Positions 23,078-31,507 of a stretch of 64,000 bases of DNA are shown here, one piece after another. This stretch comes from CAYMUC01 sp964471865. GTDB taxonomy: Bacteria; Actinomycetota; Acidimicrobiia; Acidimicrobiales; Ilumatobacteraceae. Location: assembly GCA_964471865.1 (NCBI GenBank), contig CAYYHU010000006.1:1-64000 (forward strand), given 5' to 3'. Position 1 is the first letter of the stretch. The number at the start of each line of letters is the position of its first letter. The notes beneath the pieces are model-generated. The model did no database searches, had not been told where the DNA came from, and worked only from the letters and a program-made list of their open reading frames with translations. The position numbers and the translations under genes are program-made.

Positions 23078-24919
23078 GTGACCTCCTCGTCGACGGACAC
23101 GGCCCAGGTGGCACAGGGCGCGCCGAGTATCGGCGACCACGAGGCTCCACATCCTCCACCTCAAACACCGGGACGCTCCCACGGCTGGCGCTTGCTCGTC
23201 CGTCTCGTGGTGGAGCACCGGCGAGGCCTGTTGATCGCCACGGTCGCGGGCCTGATCTGGAGCCTCGCCAAGGTTTCGGTTCCCCAGCTGACCCGTTTGG
23301 CCATCGATCGCGGCATCGTGGGCGGTGGATCGTTGTGGTGGTGGTCAGGAATCATTCTCGTTGCGGGTGCCGTGGTGGGAGTGAACACCGCTCTTCGACG
23401 GTGGTTCGCGTTTCGCGAGAGTCGGATCACCGAAAGTCGCCTGCGTCAACGGCTCTTCGATCATCTCCTCGGGCTCCACATCGGCTTTCACGATCGGGCT
23501 CAAAGTGGTCAGTTGATGACTCGAGCCTCGAGCGATCTGCAACTCGTCCAGGGCTTCGTGGTCATGGTGCCCCTGACGCTGTCGAACCTGGCGATGATCC
23601 TCGGCGTCATCGTGATGTTGCTCGTGATGGATCCGGTCCTGGCCGTCGTGGCGTTGGCGCCGTTGCCCTTGGTCAACATTGCCGCCAAGCGGTTCTCGGC
23701 CACGATCCATCCCGCCGTGCTCGCAGTACAGGCCGAGCAAGGAGAGCTCGCAGCCGTGGTGGAGGAGTCCGTGGTCGGGGTGAGAGCGGTCAAGGGCTTC
23801 GGCGCCGAAGGCGTTCAGGCCCACAAACTTGCCGTCGAGGCCGAGGACATCCGTCGAACATCCACCCATACAGCGGTCATTCGCAGCAGGTACCTCCCCA
23901 TCCTGGACGTGTTGCCAACCTTGGGTGTCATCGCAGTCCTCGGTATCGGAGGACACCGGGTCCTCAACGGCGCGATGACTTTGGGCGAATTGGTCGCGTT
24001 CAATGCGTCACTCGTGCTCGTCGTCGTGCCATTGCGGACCGTCGGGATGACGATCGCGTGGGGTCAGCGCGCAGCCGCAGCACTCGAGCGTGTCGATGAG
24101 ATCATGTCGGTGCAACCAGCGATCGTCGACCCGCCCCGAGCGCGATCCTTGGGACCCACACCCCGAGGTGCCATTCGGTTCGATCATGTCGGTTTCGGTT
24201 ACGACGCCGAACATCCGGTGCTGACGGATTTCGATCTGGAGATACCACCGGGTCGCTCCCTCGCCATCGTGGGCGCGACCGCTTCGGGAAAGTCCACCTT
24301 GGCGCGCCTACTCGTACGCTTCTACGACGTTCAGAGCGGAGCGGTTCGCTTCGATGGGATCGATGTGCGCGATCTACGTCTGAGCGAACTTCGTCGACAT
24401 GTCGGCGTGGTCTTTGACGATCCGATCCTCCTTCATGACACGGTGGCTGCCAACGTGGCCTTCGCTCGACCTGAGGCCGAACGAGATGAGATTCTCACGG
24501 CGATCAGACTGGCTGGCGCCAGCGAACTCGTCGAGATCCTTCCTGAAGGGCTCGACACCGTGGTGGGCGAACGAGGCTTGTCGCTCTCGGGCGGTCAACG
24601 TCAGCGACTGGCCATCGCCCGAGTCATCCTGGCGGATCCTCGGGTGCTCGTTCTCGATGATGCGACGTCCTCGGTTGACCCGGCCAAGGAGCATGAGATC
24701 CGAGACGCCCTCACCACGGTCATGAGGGACCGCACGACCATCGTGATCGCTCATCGTCCAGCCACGATCGCTCTCGCCGACGAGGTCGCGTTCATCGGAG
24801 AGGGAAAGGTCCTCGCGCGGGGCCGCCATGAGGACTTGCTGAACCGGGACGCCCGATACCGTCTCGTGCTCGCCGATCTGGCGAGTCGAGACCATGACGA
24901 CACCTCCGCGGAGGCCTGA
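23078..24919 (+). CDS. ABC exporter half-transporter, degenerate-site subunit
   Basis: Six-helix membrane domain fused to an ATPase, 613 aa, type IV exporter fold. Walker A is GATASGKST (about residue 397), the signature LSLSGGQRQR is intact, but Walker B reads VLVLDDATSSVD with Asp where the catalytic Glu should be, and the Q-loop is VVFDDP instead of V-x-Q-DP. These changes mark the non-catalytic subunit of heterodimeric exporters. An N-terminal, weakly conserved, His/Pro-rich stretch precedes the first helix. The partner gene starts 4 nt after its stop. Substrate unknown (lipid, peptide or drug). Confidence 0.92.
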   Translation: MTSSSTDTAQVAQGAPSIGDHEAPHPPPQTPGRSHGWRLLVRLVVEHRRGLLIATVAGLIWSLAKVSVPQLTRLAIDRGIVGGGSLWWWSGIILVAGAVVGVNTALRRWFAFRESRITESRLRQRLFDHLLGLHIGFHDRAQSGQLMTRASSDLQLVQGFVVMVPLTLSNLAMILGVIVMLLVMDPVLAVVALAPLPLVNIAAKRFSATIHPAVLAVQAEQGELAAVVEESVVGVRAVKGFGAEGVQAHKLAVEAEDIRRTSTHTAVIRSRYLPILDVLPTLGVIAVLGIGGHRVLNGAMTLGELVAFNASLVLVVVPLRTVGMTIAWGQRAAAALERVDEIMSVQPAIVDPPRARSLGPTPRGAIRFDHVGFGYDAEHPVLTDFDLEIPPGRSLAIVGATASGKSTLARLLVRFYDVQSGAVRFDGIDVRDLRLSELRRHVGVVFDDPILLHDTVAANVAFARPEAERDEILTAIRLAGASELVEILPEGLDTVVGERGLSLSGGQRQRLAIARVILADPRVLVLDDATSSVDPAKEHEIRDALTTVMRDRTTIVIAHRPATIALADEVAFIGEGKVLARGRHEDLLNRDARYRLVLADLASRDHDDTSAEA

Positions 24920-24923
24920 CGTC

Positions 24924-26717
24924 ATGTGGGGGATGGCAGCGGTACGGGCGGAAGATCGTCTCGATCGGGTGCAGACAGTGGCGTTGTTGGCTCGCGCTCT
25001 GAGTTTCGCGCGACCTCATCGTCGTCCCGCTCTGGTGGCTCTGGCATGTGTCACCGTCGTCACCTTGGGAACTCTGGCGGGGCCAGTACTCGTGCGTCAC
25101 GGCATCGACGCGGGCGTGTCGGCCGGTAATGCGGGGGCGTTGAACGCCGCGGTCATGGGCTATCTCGTGGTGGTCGTGATCTCCTGGCTGGCGAGTCGAC
25201 GTCAGCATCTGGCTCTGAACGCCGCCGGTGAGGGGTTCCTACGAGATCTGCGGGTGTCGGTGTTCGACACCCTGCAACGACAATCCCTTGCGTACTACGA
25301 CCGGCATCCAGCTGGAGTCCTCGTCGCCCGGATGACCGCCGACATCGAATCGATGGGTGAACTCGTCCAATGGGGTTTGCTGCAATTCCTCGGGGCCGCG
25401 CTGCTCTTGGTGCTCGCGCTCGGTGTACTCGTGGTGTTGTCCTGGGAGTTGACGTTGATCACCTTGATGGTCTTTCCCGTCATCGTGATCGCGTCGGTCC
25501 GCTTCCAACGTCAGGCCAATCGGGCCTATCTCGACGTACGTGAACAGGTCGGCTCGACCCTGGCCCAGGTACAAGAGGGAATCGCAACGGTCCGCGTGGT
25601 GCAGGCGAGTGGGGCCGAGGATCGTCAGCGGGCTCGGTTCTCGGACACGAACACCTCGCTGTTGCGCTCTCATCTCCACAGCGTTCGGATCTCGACGAGC
25701 TACTTCGGTCTGGTCGAGTTCGCCGGGGTCGTCGCAACCGCGCTGTTGGTCGGTGTCGGAGGGTGGCTGGTCCATCGAGGCAGCGTGTCGGTGGGAACCG
25801 TCGTCGCATTCGTATTGTTGGTCGCCAACCTGTTCGACCCGGTTCAGCAGTTGTCACAGCTGTACAACTCGCTGCAGTCTGCGGCGGCCTCCTTACACAA
25901 GCTCTTTGGAATTCTCGACCACGCCCCTGAGGTCGATGAGCGACCCGGAGCTCGTGATCTGGCGGCACGCGGGGATCTGGTGCTCACAGATGTGGGGTTT
26001 CGGTATCCGGGAACCGAACGAGACGTGGTGTCGGATGTGAATCTGACGATCCACGCCGGTGAGCGCATCGCTGTGGTCGGGCCCACGGGGGCGGGGAAGT
26101 CCACTCTGGCGAAACTGGTGGCCCGTTTGTACGACCCGACCCACGGGTCGATCACCTGGGGAGGGCTCGATCTTCGTGACGCCACCCGCTCCTCACTGCG
26201 GCGCAATTGTGTCGTGGTTCCCCAGGAGGGGTTCTTGTTCAGCGGAACGGTGGCCGACAACGTTCGTCTCGGCCGGCCTGAGGCCGATGATGCCGAGGTG
26301 CTCGCCGCGCTCGAGCGGATCGGGGTCGCGGACCGGTTTCTCCGTTTACCCGAGGGCTTTGACACCCCCGTGCGAGAGCGGGGGACCCGGCTGTCGGCGG
26401 GTGAACGCCAACTCGTGTCGTTGGCTCGAGTGGCGCTCGTCGACCCGGCGCTCTTGGTACTCGATGAAGCCACGTCGAATCTCGATCCGGGAACCGAGGC
26501 TCTCGTAGACGCGGCCCTGACCCGCCTCGTTGCCGGACGCACGGTGATCGTGGTGGCGCATCGGCTCTCCACGGTCCGTTCCGCCGATCGCATCGTGGTC
26601 GTCGATGACGGCCGCCTGTGTGAGATTGGAACCCACGATGAACTCGTGGCGCTCGGGGGTCATTACGCGGGTTTGGCCCGGGCCTGGGAACGTGCCGGGG
26701 TCTCGGGTCAGCACTGA
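24924..26717 (+). CDS. ABC exporter half-transporter, catalytic subunit
   Basis: 597-aa partner of the preceding half-transporter. Six helices, then Walker A GPTGAGKST (about residue 386), canonical Q-loop VVPQEGF, Walker B LLVLDEATSNLD with the catalytic Glu, and VAHRLSTVRSADRI with the switch His. Its signature motif is LSAGERQ instead of LSGGQ. In the heterodimer this weakened signature faces the degenerate Walker B of the other subunit, so one ATP site is wholly degenerate and the other wholly canonical. ATG 24924 is preceded by CGGAGG at 9 nt; ATG 24894, overlapping the first gene, is the alternative. Confidence 0.92.
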   Translation: MWGMAAVRAEDRLDRVQTVALLARALSFARPHRRPALVALACVTVVTLGTLAGPVLVRHGIDAGVSAGNAGALNAAVMGYLVVVVISWLASRRQHLALNAAGEGFLRDLRVSVFDTLQRQSLAYYDRHPAGVLVARMTADIESMGELVQWGLLQFLGAALLLVLALGVLVVLSWELTLITLMVFPVIVIASVRFQRQANRAYLDVREQVGSTLAQVQEGIATVRVVQASGAEDRQRARFSDTNTSLLRSHLHSVRISTSYFGLVEFAGVVATALLVGVGGWLVHRGSVSVGTVVAFVLLVANLFDPVQQLSQLYNSLQSAAASLHKLFGILDHAPEVDERPGARDLAARGDLVLTDVGFRYPGTERDVVSDVNLTIHAGERIAVVGPTGAGKSTLAKLVARLYDPTHGSITWGGLDLRDATRSSLRRNCVVVPQEGFLFSGTVADNVRLGRPEADDAEVLAALERIGVADRFLRLPEGFDTPVRERGTRLSAGERQLVSLARVALVDPALLVLDEATSNLDPGTEALVDAALTRLVAGRTVIVVAHRLSTVRSADRIVVVDDGRLCEIGTHDELVALGGHYAGLARAWERAGVSGQH

Positions 26718-26751
26718 GCGTTCCAGGGCTCGGTCGCGGGAGCTCGCCACC

Positions 26752-26757
26752 TAGGGT
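26752..26757 (+). promoter_or_regulatory. Possible -10 of the SnoaL-like gene (TAGGGT)
   Basis: TAGGGT 17 nt before ATG 26775. The short leader would contain AGGGAGGGG as a ribosome site. Confidence 0.4.
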
Positions 26758-26774
26758 TCGGTCAGGGAGGGGAT

Positions 26775-27242
26775 ATGACCGAGGGGACCGACACCACCGA
26801 GGGCTTGGCGGCGCGCCTGGCTCGTCTGGACGACATCGAGGCGATCCGTCGATTGAAGGCCGCCTATTGCGCAGCATGCGATGACGACCACAATTCGACT
26901 GCGGTGACGGGATTGTTCGTTCCCGATGGCACCTGGGAGTCGACCTTGGGTCCGCCATGTCATGGCCATGACGCCATTCGGTCCCATTTCGACGCGATCC
27001 GAGCGAGCGGCCGGATCCGTCACTCCTCGCATATGGTCACCAATCCGGTGATCGACGTCTTGGGAGACGAGGCCCAGGGCACCTGGAGTTTCCTGATGCA
27101 GTACACCGGTCCCGATGACTCCCGGTACCGGATCATCGGGTTCTATCGCGACCGTTACGTCCGAGTCGAAGGACGATGGAAGTTCGCCTCGTTGCTCGCC
27201 GAGGTTCAAGACTCGGTTCGCCTCGAGCACTCACCCCGCTGA
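26775..27242 (+). CDS. SnoaL/NTF2-fold protein
   Basis: 155-aa cone-shaped alpha+beta protein of the SnoaL-like group. The N-terminal helix DDIEAIRRLKAAYCAACD, the FVPDGTWES strand, the H-x-HDAIRSHFD stretch and the C-terminal strands FYRDRYVRVEGRWKFAS are typical. Members bind small hydrophobic ligands and act as isomerases, dehydratases or hydrolases, often in steroid or aromatic metabolism. The His pair near residues 62-65 could be functional. No pathway is suggested by the neighbours. Confidence 0.75.
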   Translation: MTEGTDTTEGLAARLARLDDIEAIRRLKAAYCAACDDDHNSTAVTGLFVPDGTWESTLGPPCHGHDAIRSHFDAIRASGRIRHSSHMVTNPVIDVLGDEAQGTWSFLMQYTGPDDSRYRIIGFYRDRYVRVEGRWKFASLLAEVQDSVRLEHSPR

Positions 27243-27257
27243 CCGCTCCGTCCTCGG

Positions 27258-27278
27258 ACTCGCCCCCGATGGGGGAGT
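27258..27278. terminator. GC-rich hairpin between SnoaL-like gene and metH
   Basis: ACTC(g)CCCCC-GAT-GGGGGAGT: nine base pairs with one bulge and a 3-nt loop, lying in the 38-nt gap between two convergent stop codons. Confidence 0.5.
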
Positions 27279-27280
27279 GG

Positions 27281-30200
27281 TCAGCGAGCCACGAAATATT
27301 TGGCCCGAGGGTGGTGACAGATGATCGCCGAGGTGGTCTGCTCCGGTTGGTATTGCCATCCGGTCTCCTCGGTGACGACGATCCCGAGACGTCCAGCTTC
27401 GAGCAACTCGGCAACGGTCGCGTTGTCTTCGAGATCAGGACATGCCGGATAGCCCCACGAATAGCGGCCACCGCGATACTGCTGACGGAACAGCCCCGCC
27501 AGTGAGGGGCCGTCTTCGTCGGCGTAGCCCCACTCTTCGCGGATACGTCGATGCCAGAGTTCGGCGAGCGCTTCGGTCATCTCGACTCCGATGCCGTGGA
27601 GTTGCAGATAGTCCTGATAGCGGTCGGCGGCGAACAGTTCAGCGGCGGCGTCGCTGACCGCTGAGCCCATCGACACCAAGTGGAATGCTGCGTAGTCGAG
27701 ATTGCCGCGCCCGTCCTCGTAGGGCCGGAAGAAGTCCGAGATGCACAGGTACGGATGTTCGCTTTGGCGGGGATAGTGGAATCGGCAGTGTTCCGCGGTG
27801 CGGCTCTCATCGGTCCACACCACCAGGTCGTCGCCGATCGCGTTCACGCAGAAATAGCCGTACACCACCTGAGGCACGAGCACTCCCGAGGCCTTGGCTT
27901 CGGCGATCCGCTGTCGCAGCAACGGCCGCAGACGGGCCTTGAACTCGTCATCGGTTTCGGTTGTGGAGTCGGCTCGGGTTTCGGGGCGGAACTGCCACTG
28001 ATTGCGAAACAGTGCCGTTTCGTTGACGTATCCGAGGATCTCGTCGAGGGGAATGCCTTTGACCACTCGGGTGCCCAGGAACGGTGGCCGCGGGATCTCG
28101 TTGGTCGTGTCGACCTCGGGGGATCGCTGCGGGATCGGTCCGCTGGGCGCGCTCGCCCGGCTGCGCTCGGGTAGCACCCGGCCGCTGGGAACCCGGCCGA
28201 AGTCGGGATCATCGCGTCCGGACCGTTTCATCTCCATCAAGGCTTCCAGCGTCGACAGGCCCTCGAAGGCGTCGCGTCCATAAAAGACTCGACCCTCGTA
28301 GACCTCACGCAGATCCTTTTCGACATAGGTCCTCGTCAGGGCGGCGCCCCCCAACAGCACGGGCAGATCCGACATGCCGAGTCGATTCAGTTCTTCGAGG
28401 TTGTCGCGCATGATCAGGGTGCTCTTGACCAGCAGTCCGCTCATCCCGAGCGCGTCGGCGCCGACCTCGCGCACGGCCGCCACCATGTCGGCGATCGAGA
28501 TCTTGATGCCCAGGTTGTGAACCGTGTAGCCGTTGTTCGAACAGATGATGTCGACGAGGTTCTTGCCGATGTCATGGACGTCGCCTTTGACGGTGGCGAG
28601 AACGAGAGTGCCCTTGGAGCTCGAGGCCTCGGACCGGTCGAGATGAGGTTCGAGATGAGCAACGGCGGTCTTCATCGTCTCGGCTGACTGCAGCACGAAC
28701 GGAAGCTGCATCTGGCCGGAGCCGAAGAGATCGCCGACGACTTTCATACCGTCGAGGAGGACGTCGTTGATGATGTTCAGAGCCGCCATACCGTCGGCCA
28801 TGGCCAGGTCGAGGTCTTCGGCGAGTCCATCGCGGTCACCGTCGATGATGCGATGCTTCAAGCGCTCGGTCACGGGCCAGTCGCTGCGATCCTCACGCAC
28901 GGCGGTCGTGACGGTGACATCGGCGAACACCTCGAGAAGGTGGGTCAACGGGTCGTACCCCTCGCGCCGACGGTCATAGATCAAATCGAGGCAGACCTCT
29001 CGCTGCTCATCGGGGATGCGAACCAGAGGGGTGATCTTGCCGGCATGCACGATCGCGGAATCGAGTCCAGCTTCGACACATTCGTGGAGGAACACACTGT
29101 TGAGCACGTGGCGAGCTGCCGGCGACAGACCAAAGCTCACATTGGACACCCCCAGAGTCGTGTAACAGCCGGGGATCTCGGACTTGATGCGTCGGATCGC
29201 TTCGATGGTGTGAAGGGCGTCGCGGCGCAGGTCGTCGTCGCCCGTCGACAGCGGGAACGTCAAAGCGTCGAAGATCAGATCGCTCGGATCGAGTCCGTAA
29301 CGCTGGGTAGCGATGTGATGGAGTCGGTGAGCGATCTCCATCTTCCATTCGACGTCTCGCGCCTGGCCGCGTTCGTCGATGAGGAGACAGATCACGGCGG
29401 CGCCGTGATCGCGAGCCAGGGAGAACACTCGGTCCATTCGGGATCCCTCGGCGTCGCCGTCTTCGAGATTCGCCGAATTGAGAATGGCTCGGCCGCCGAG
29501 GTGTTCCAGTGCCGTTTCGAGAACCTCGGGTTCGGTCGAGTCGAGAACCAAAGGAACGCTGACCTGAGTGGCGAATCGCTGGGCGAGTTCGTCCATGTCC
29601 TGAGATCCATCACGTCCGACGTAGTCGACGCACAGGTCCAGGACATGGGCCCCTTCGCGGACTTGATCGTTGGCCATCTTGACGCAGGTGTCCCAGTCGG
29701 CTGCGAGCATGGCTTCACGGAAGGCTTTGGAGCCGTTGGCGTTGGTGCGTTCGCCGATGATCAGAAACGAGTTGTCCTGGGCGAGCGTGACGGGGCTGTA
29801 GAGCGAGGTGACACTGGGCTCCACCACGGGGGATCGGCGTGGCGCTTCGAGATGGCCGACCGCCTCGACGACCTGGCGAAGATGCTCCGGTGTGGTGCCG
29901 CAGCACCCGCCGACGATTCCGATTCCGAGTTCGGTCACGTGATGATGATGGAACTGGGCGAGTTCGGCGGGGGTCAAGTCGTAGTGGGTCGCGCCATCCA
30001 CAACGCTGGGGAGTCCAGCGTTGGGAAGCACGCTGATCGGAATCGGGCAGTGATGGGAGAGATGACGAAGGTGTTCTTGCATCTCGGCGGGACCCGTTGC
30101 GCAGTTGATGCCAATGACATCGGGGCGCAAACCGGTGATCGCCGTGAGCGCCGCCCCGATCTCGGATCCCACGAGCATGCGGCCTGTGGTTTCCATCGTG

Positions 30201-30778
30201 ACTTGAACCTGGATGGGAATGTCTCGCCCTTCGGCGCGCATCGCCCGCCGGCATCCGGTCACGGCGGCTTTGACCTGGAGCAGATCCATACAGGTCTCGA
30301 TCAGAAACAGATCGCATCCACCCACGATCAGTCCGCGGGCCTGAACCTCGTAGGCGTCACGGAGTTCGGCGAAGCCGATGTGACCCAAGCTCGGCAACTT
30401 CGTGCCGGGCCCGATCGATCCGGCTACGAACCGGGGGCGTCCGTCACGGGCGTAGTCGTCACACACGTCACGTGCCAACTGCGCGGCGGTCACGTTCAAC
30501 TCGTAGGCCCGTTCCGGAATGGCGTACTCGATGAGAACCGGTGCGAACGCCCCGAAAGTCGCGGTTTCGACTGCGTCCACCCCCACCGACAAGAACGCGT
30601 CGTGCATGGCACGGATCACATCGGGACGGGTGGCGACGAGCAGTTCGTTGCAGCCTTCGAGGTCGGGTCCGCCGAAATCGTCGGGTCCGAGTCCGAGGTC
30701 CTGCACAAAGGTGCCAAAGGCGCCGTCGAACACGATCACCCGCTCATCGAGGGCGCGGAGGTATCCAGAGGTCGTCAT
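27281..30778 (-). CDS. metH: Cobalamin-dependent methionine synthase
   Basis: 1165-aa modular enzyme making methionine from homocysteine and methyl-tetrahydrofolate. The homocysteine domain is at about 1-320 with zinc Cys in GINCATGP (about 222) and GGCCGTTPE (about 289). The pterin domain starts at about 338 (IIGERTNANGSK). The B12 cap and Rossmann domain carry GDVHDIGKNLV (about 729) with the cobalt-ligand His. The C-terminal activation domain (from about 900) binds SAM for reactivation (includes ESRTAEHCRFHYPRQ and a long helical end). All four modules are present. It is divergent from the cob(I)alamin adenosyltransferase gene; no cobalamin riboswitch is recognisable in the 109-nt gap. Confidence 0.96.
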   Translation of the reverse strand: MTTSGYLRALDERVIVFDGAFGTFVQDLGLGPDDFGGPDLEGCNELLVATRPDVIRAMHDAFLSVGVDAVETATFGAFAPVLIEYAIPERAYELNVTAAQLARDVCDDYARDGRPRFVAGSIGPGTKLPSLGHIGFAELRDAYEVQARGLIVGGCDLFLIETCMDLLQVKAAVTGCRRAMRAEGRDIPIQVQVTMETTGRMLVGSEIGAALTAITGLRPDVIGINCATGPAEMQEHLRHLSHHCPIPISVLPNAGLPSVVDGATHYDLTPAELAQFHHHHVTELGIGIVGGCCGTTPEHLRQVVEAVGHLEAPRRSPVVEPSVTSLYSPVTLAQDNSFLIIGERTNANGSKAFREAMLAADWDTCVKMANDQVREGAHVLDLCVDYVGRDGSQDMDELAQRFATQVSVPLVLDSTEPEVLETALEHLGGRAILNSANLEDGDAEGSRMDRVFSLARDHGAAVICLLIDERGQARDVEWKMEIAHRLHHIATQRYGLDPSDLIFDALTFPLSTGDDDLRRDALHTIEAIRRIKSEIPGCYTTLGVSNVSFGLSPAARHVLNSVFLHECVEAGLDSAIVHAGKITPLVRIPDEQREVCLDLIYDRRREGYDPLTHLLEVFADVTVTTAVREDRSDWPVTERLKHRIIDGDRDGLAEDLDLAMADGMAALNIINDVLLDGMKVVGDLFGSGQMQLPFVLQSAETMKTAVAHLEPHLDRSEASSSKGTLVLATVKGDVHDIGKNLVDIICSNNGYTVHNLGIKISIADMVAAVREVGADALGMSGLLVKSTLIMRDNLEELNRLGMSDLPVLLGGAALTRTYVEKDLREVYEGRVFYGRDAFEGLSTLEALMEMKRSGRDDPDFGRVPSGRVLPERSRASAPSGPIPQRSPEVDTTNEIPRPPFLGTRVVKGIPLDEILGYVNETALFRNQWQFRPETRADSTTETDDEFKARLRPLLRQRIAEAKASGVLVPQVVYGYFCVNAIGDDLVVWTDESRTAEHCRFHYPRQSEHPYLCISDFFRPYEDGRGNLDYAAFHLVSMGSAVSDAAAELFAADRYQDYLQLHGIGVEMTEALAELWHRRIREEWGYADEDGPSLAGLFRQQYRGGRYSWGYPACPDLEDNATVAELLEAGRLGIVVTEETGWQYQPEQTTSAIICHHPRAKYFVAR

Positions 30779-30789
30779 GGGTACTCGTG

Positions 30790-30795
30790 ACGATA
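30790..30795 (-). promoter_or_regulatory. Possible -10 of metH (TATCGT)
   Basis: TATCGT on the minus strand, 11 nt before ATG 30778, implying a leader of only a few nucleotides. Confidence 0.35.
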
Positions 30796-30812
30796 CCGGT
30801 CGGGTGTGCGCA

Positions 30813-30844
30813 CGGTCTGATGCAAGTCCGGTCTGATGCGAGCC
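30813..30844. repeat. Two 16-bp direct repeats in the metH-pduO control region
   Basis: CGGTCTGATGCAAGTC is followed immediately by CGGTCTGATGCGAGCC (14 of 16 identical), and a third, weaker CGGTC unit follows. A perfect GTGCGCAC palindrome (30806-30813) adjoins the first copy. The stretch lies between the two predicted promoters and could bind a shared regulator. Confidence 0.6.
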
Positions 30845-30862
30845 CGGTCCGGTATGGGACCG
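30845..30862. promoter_or_regulatory. Inverted repeat, candidate operator over the pduO -35
   Basis: Perfect CGGTCC-N6-GGACCG, directly after the direct repeats. It covers the position 17 nt upstream of the pduO -10, where the -35 should lie. Confidence 0.45.
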
Positions 30863-30872
30863 AGGACCCCGG

Positions 30873-30878
30873 TAGCGT
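30873..30878 (+). promoter_or_regulatory. Predicted -10 of pduO (TAGCGT)
   Basis: TAGCGT 9 nt before ATG 30888. Confidence 0.5.
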
Positions 30879-30887
30879 GACGAGTCG

Positions 30888-31439
30888 ATGGCGCGAGAAC
30901 GGATCTACACCAAGGCCGGAGATGACGGCACCACCGGTCTGTTCTACGGCGGGCGCGTCCCCAAAGACAGCGTTCAACCGGTGGCCTACGGCACCGTCGA
31001 CGAAGCCCAGGCGGTTCTGGGTCTCGTGCGAGCCGAACTCGATGAGGGCGAGGAACTCGAAGGCATGCTCGTGGGAGTCATGCGGGACCTGTGGGTTCTG
31101 ATGGCCGAGCTCGCGACGCTCCCCGAGAATCGTTCCAAGCTGACACCGGGAGCCTCCTGTGTGACCGAGGAGATGGTGACTGCTCTCGAAGCGATGATCG
31201 ACTCCCTCGACGAACGTTTCGATCCTCCGACCGAGTTCGTGGTCCCTGGTGGCTCGAAGGTGGCTGCGCTCTTGGACCTGGGGCGCACCGTCGTGCGACG
31301 CGCGGAACGCCTCTCGATACCCGCAGCGCGCCCACCGTCTCTGGTGGTTCCGTATCTCAATCGTCTCTCGGATCTGCTGTGGACCATGGCGCGCTGGCAG
31401 GAGGGCCACAGCCTGGCTGTCCGCCGGGTCGGATCGTGA
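30888..31439 (+). CDS. pduO: Cob(I)alamin adenosyltransferase, PduO type
   Basis: 183-aa trimeric enzyme transferring adenosyl from ATP to cob(I)alamin. The N-terminal RIYTKAGDDGTTGLFYGGRVPKDS is the ATP-binding signature, AYGTVDEAQAVLG follows, and FVVPGGSKVAALLDLGRTVVRRAER is the second conserved block. Its TGA is overlapped by a 23-codon ORF (GTGA), which in turn overlaps the aminopeptidase start, so the three are probably coupled. Its place opposite metH suggests a cobalamin-linked control region, although MetH itself uses methylcobalamin. Confidence 0.93.
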   Translation: MARERIYTKAGDDGTTGLFYGGRVPKDSVQPVAYGTVDEAQAVLGLVRAELDEGEELEGMLVGVMRDLWVLMAELATLPENRSKLTPGASCVTEEMVTALEAMIDSLDERFDPPTEFVVPGGSKVAALLDLGRTVVRRAERLSIPAARPPSLVVPYLNRLSDLLWTMARWQEGHSLAVRRVGS

Positions 31440-31507
31440 CCATCCTGATGTTGGCCGGTGGTGCGACTGGGGCCACCGTTCGTTTCCTCACCGCATTGGA
31501 GTCGTGA
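31436..31507 (+). CDS. 23-aa ORF between pduO and aminopeptidase, CrcB-like remnant?
   Basis: GTG 31436 overlaps the pduO stop (GTGA), and its TGA overlaps the aminopeptidase ATG (TGATG), so it bridges the two genes exactly. The peptide is hydrophobic, with the core LMLAGGATGATVRFLTALES. That core resembles the first helix of CrcB/Fluc fluoride channels (GGxxGAxxRY). It may be a translated micropeptide, a coupling device, or the stub left after loss of a crcB gene. Existence of a product is unproven. Confidence 0.35.
   Translation: MTILMLAGGATGATVRFLTALES

Noticed and set aside
28853..30790. 645-codon open frame antisense to metH
   Set aside because: Translation has the composition of a shadow frame and no family motif, whereas metH motifs on the other strand are unmistakable.
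30779..30887. Cobalamin riboswitch ahead of metH or pduO
   Set aside because: The region is too short, no B12-box-like sequence is seen, and predicted transcripts have almost no leader.
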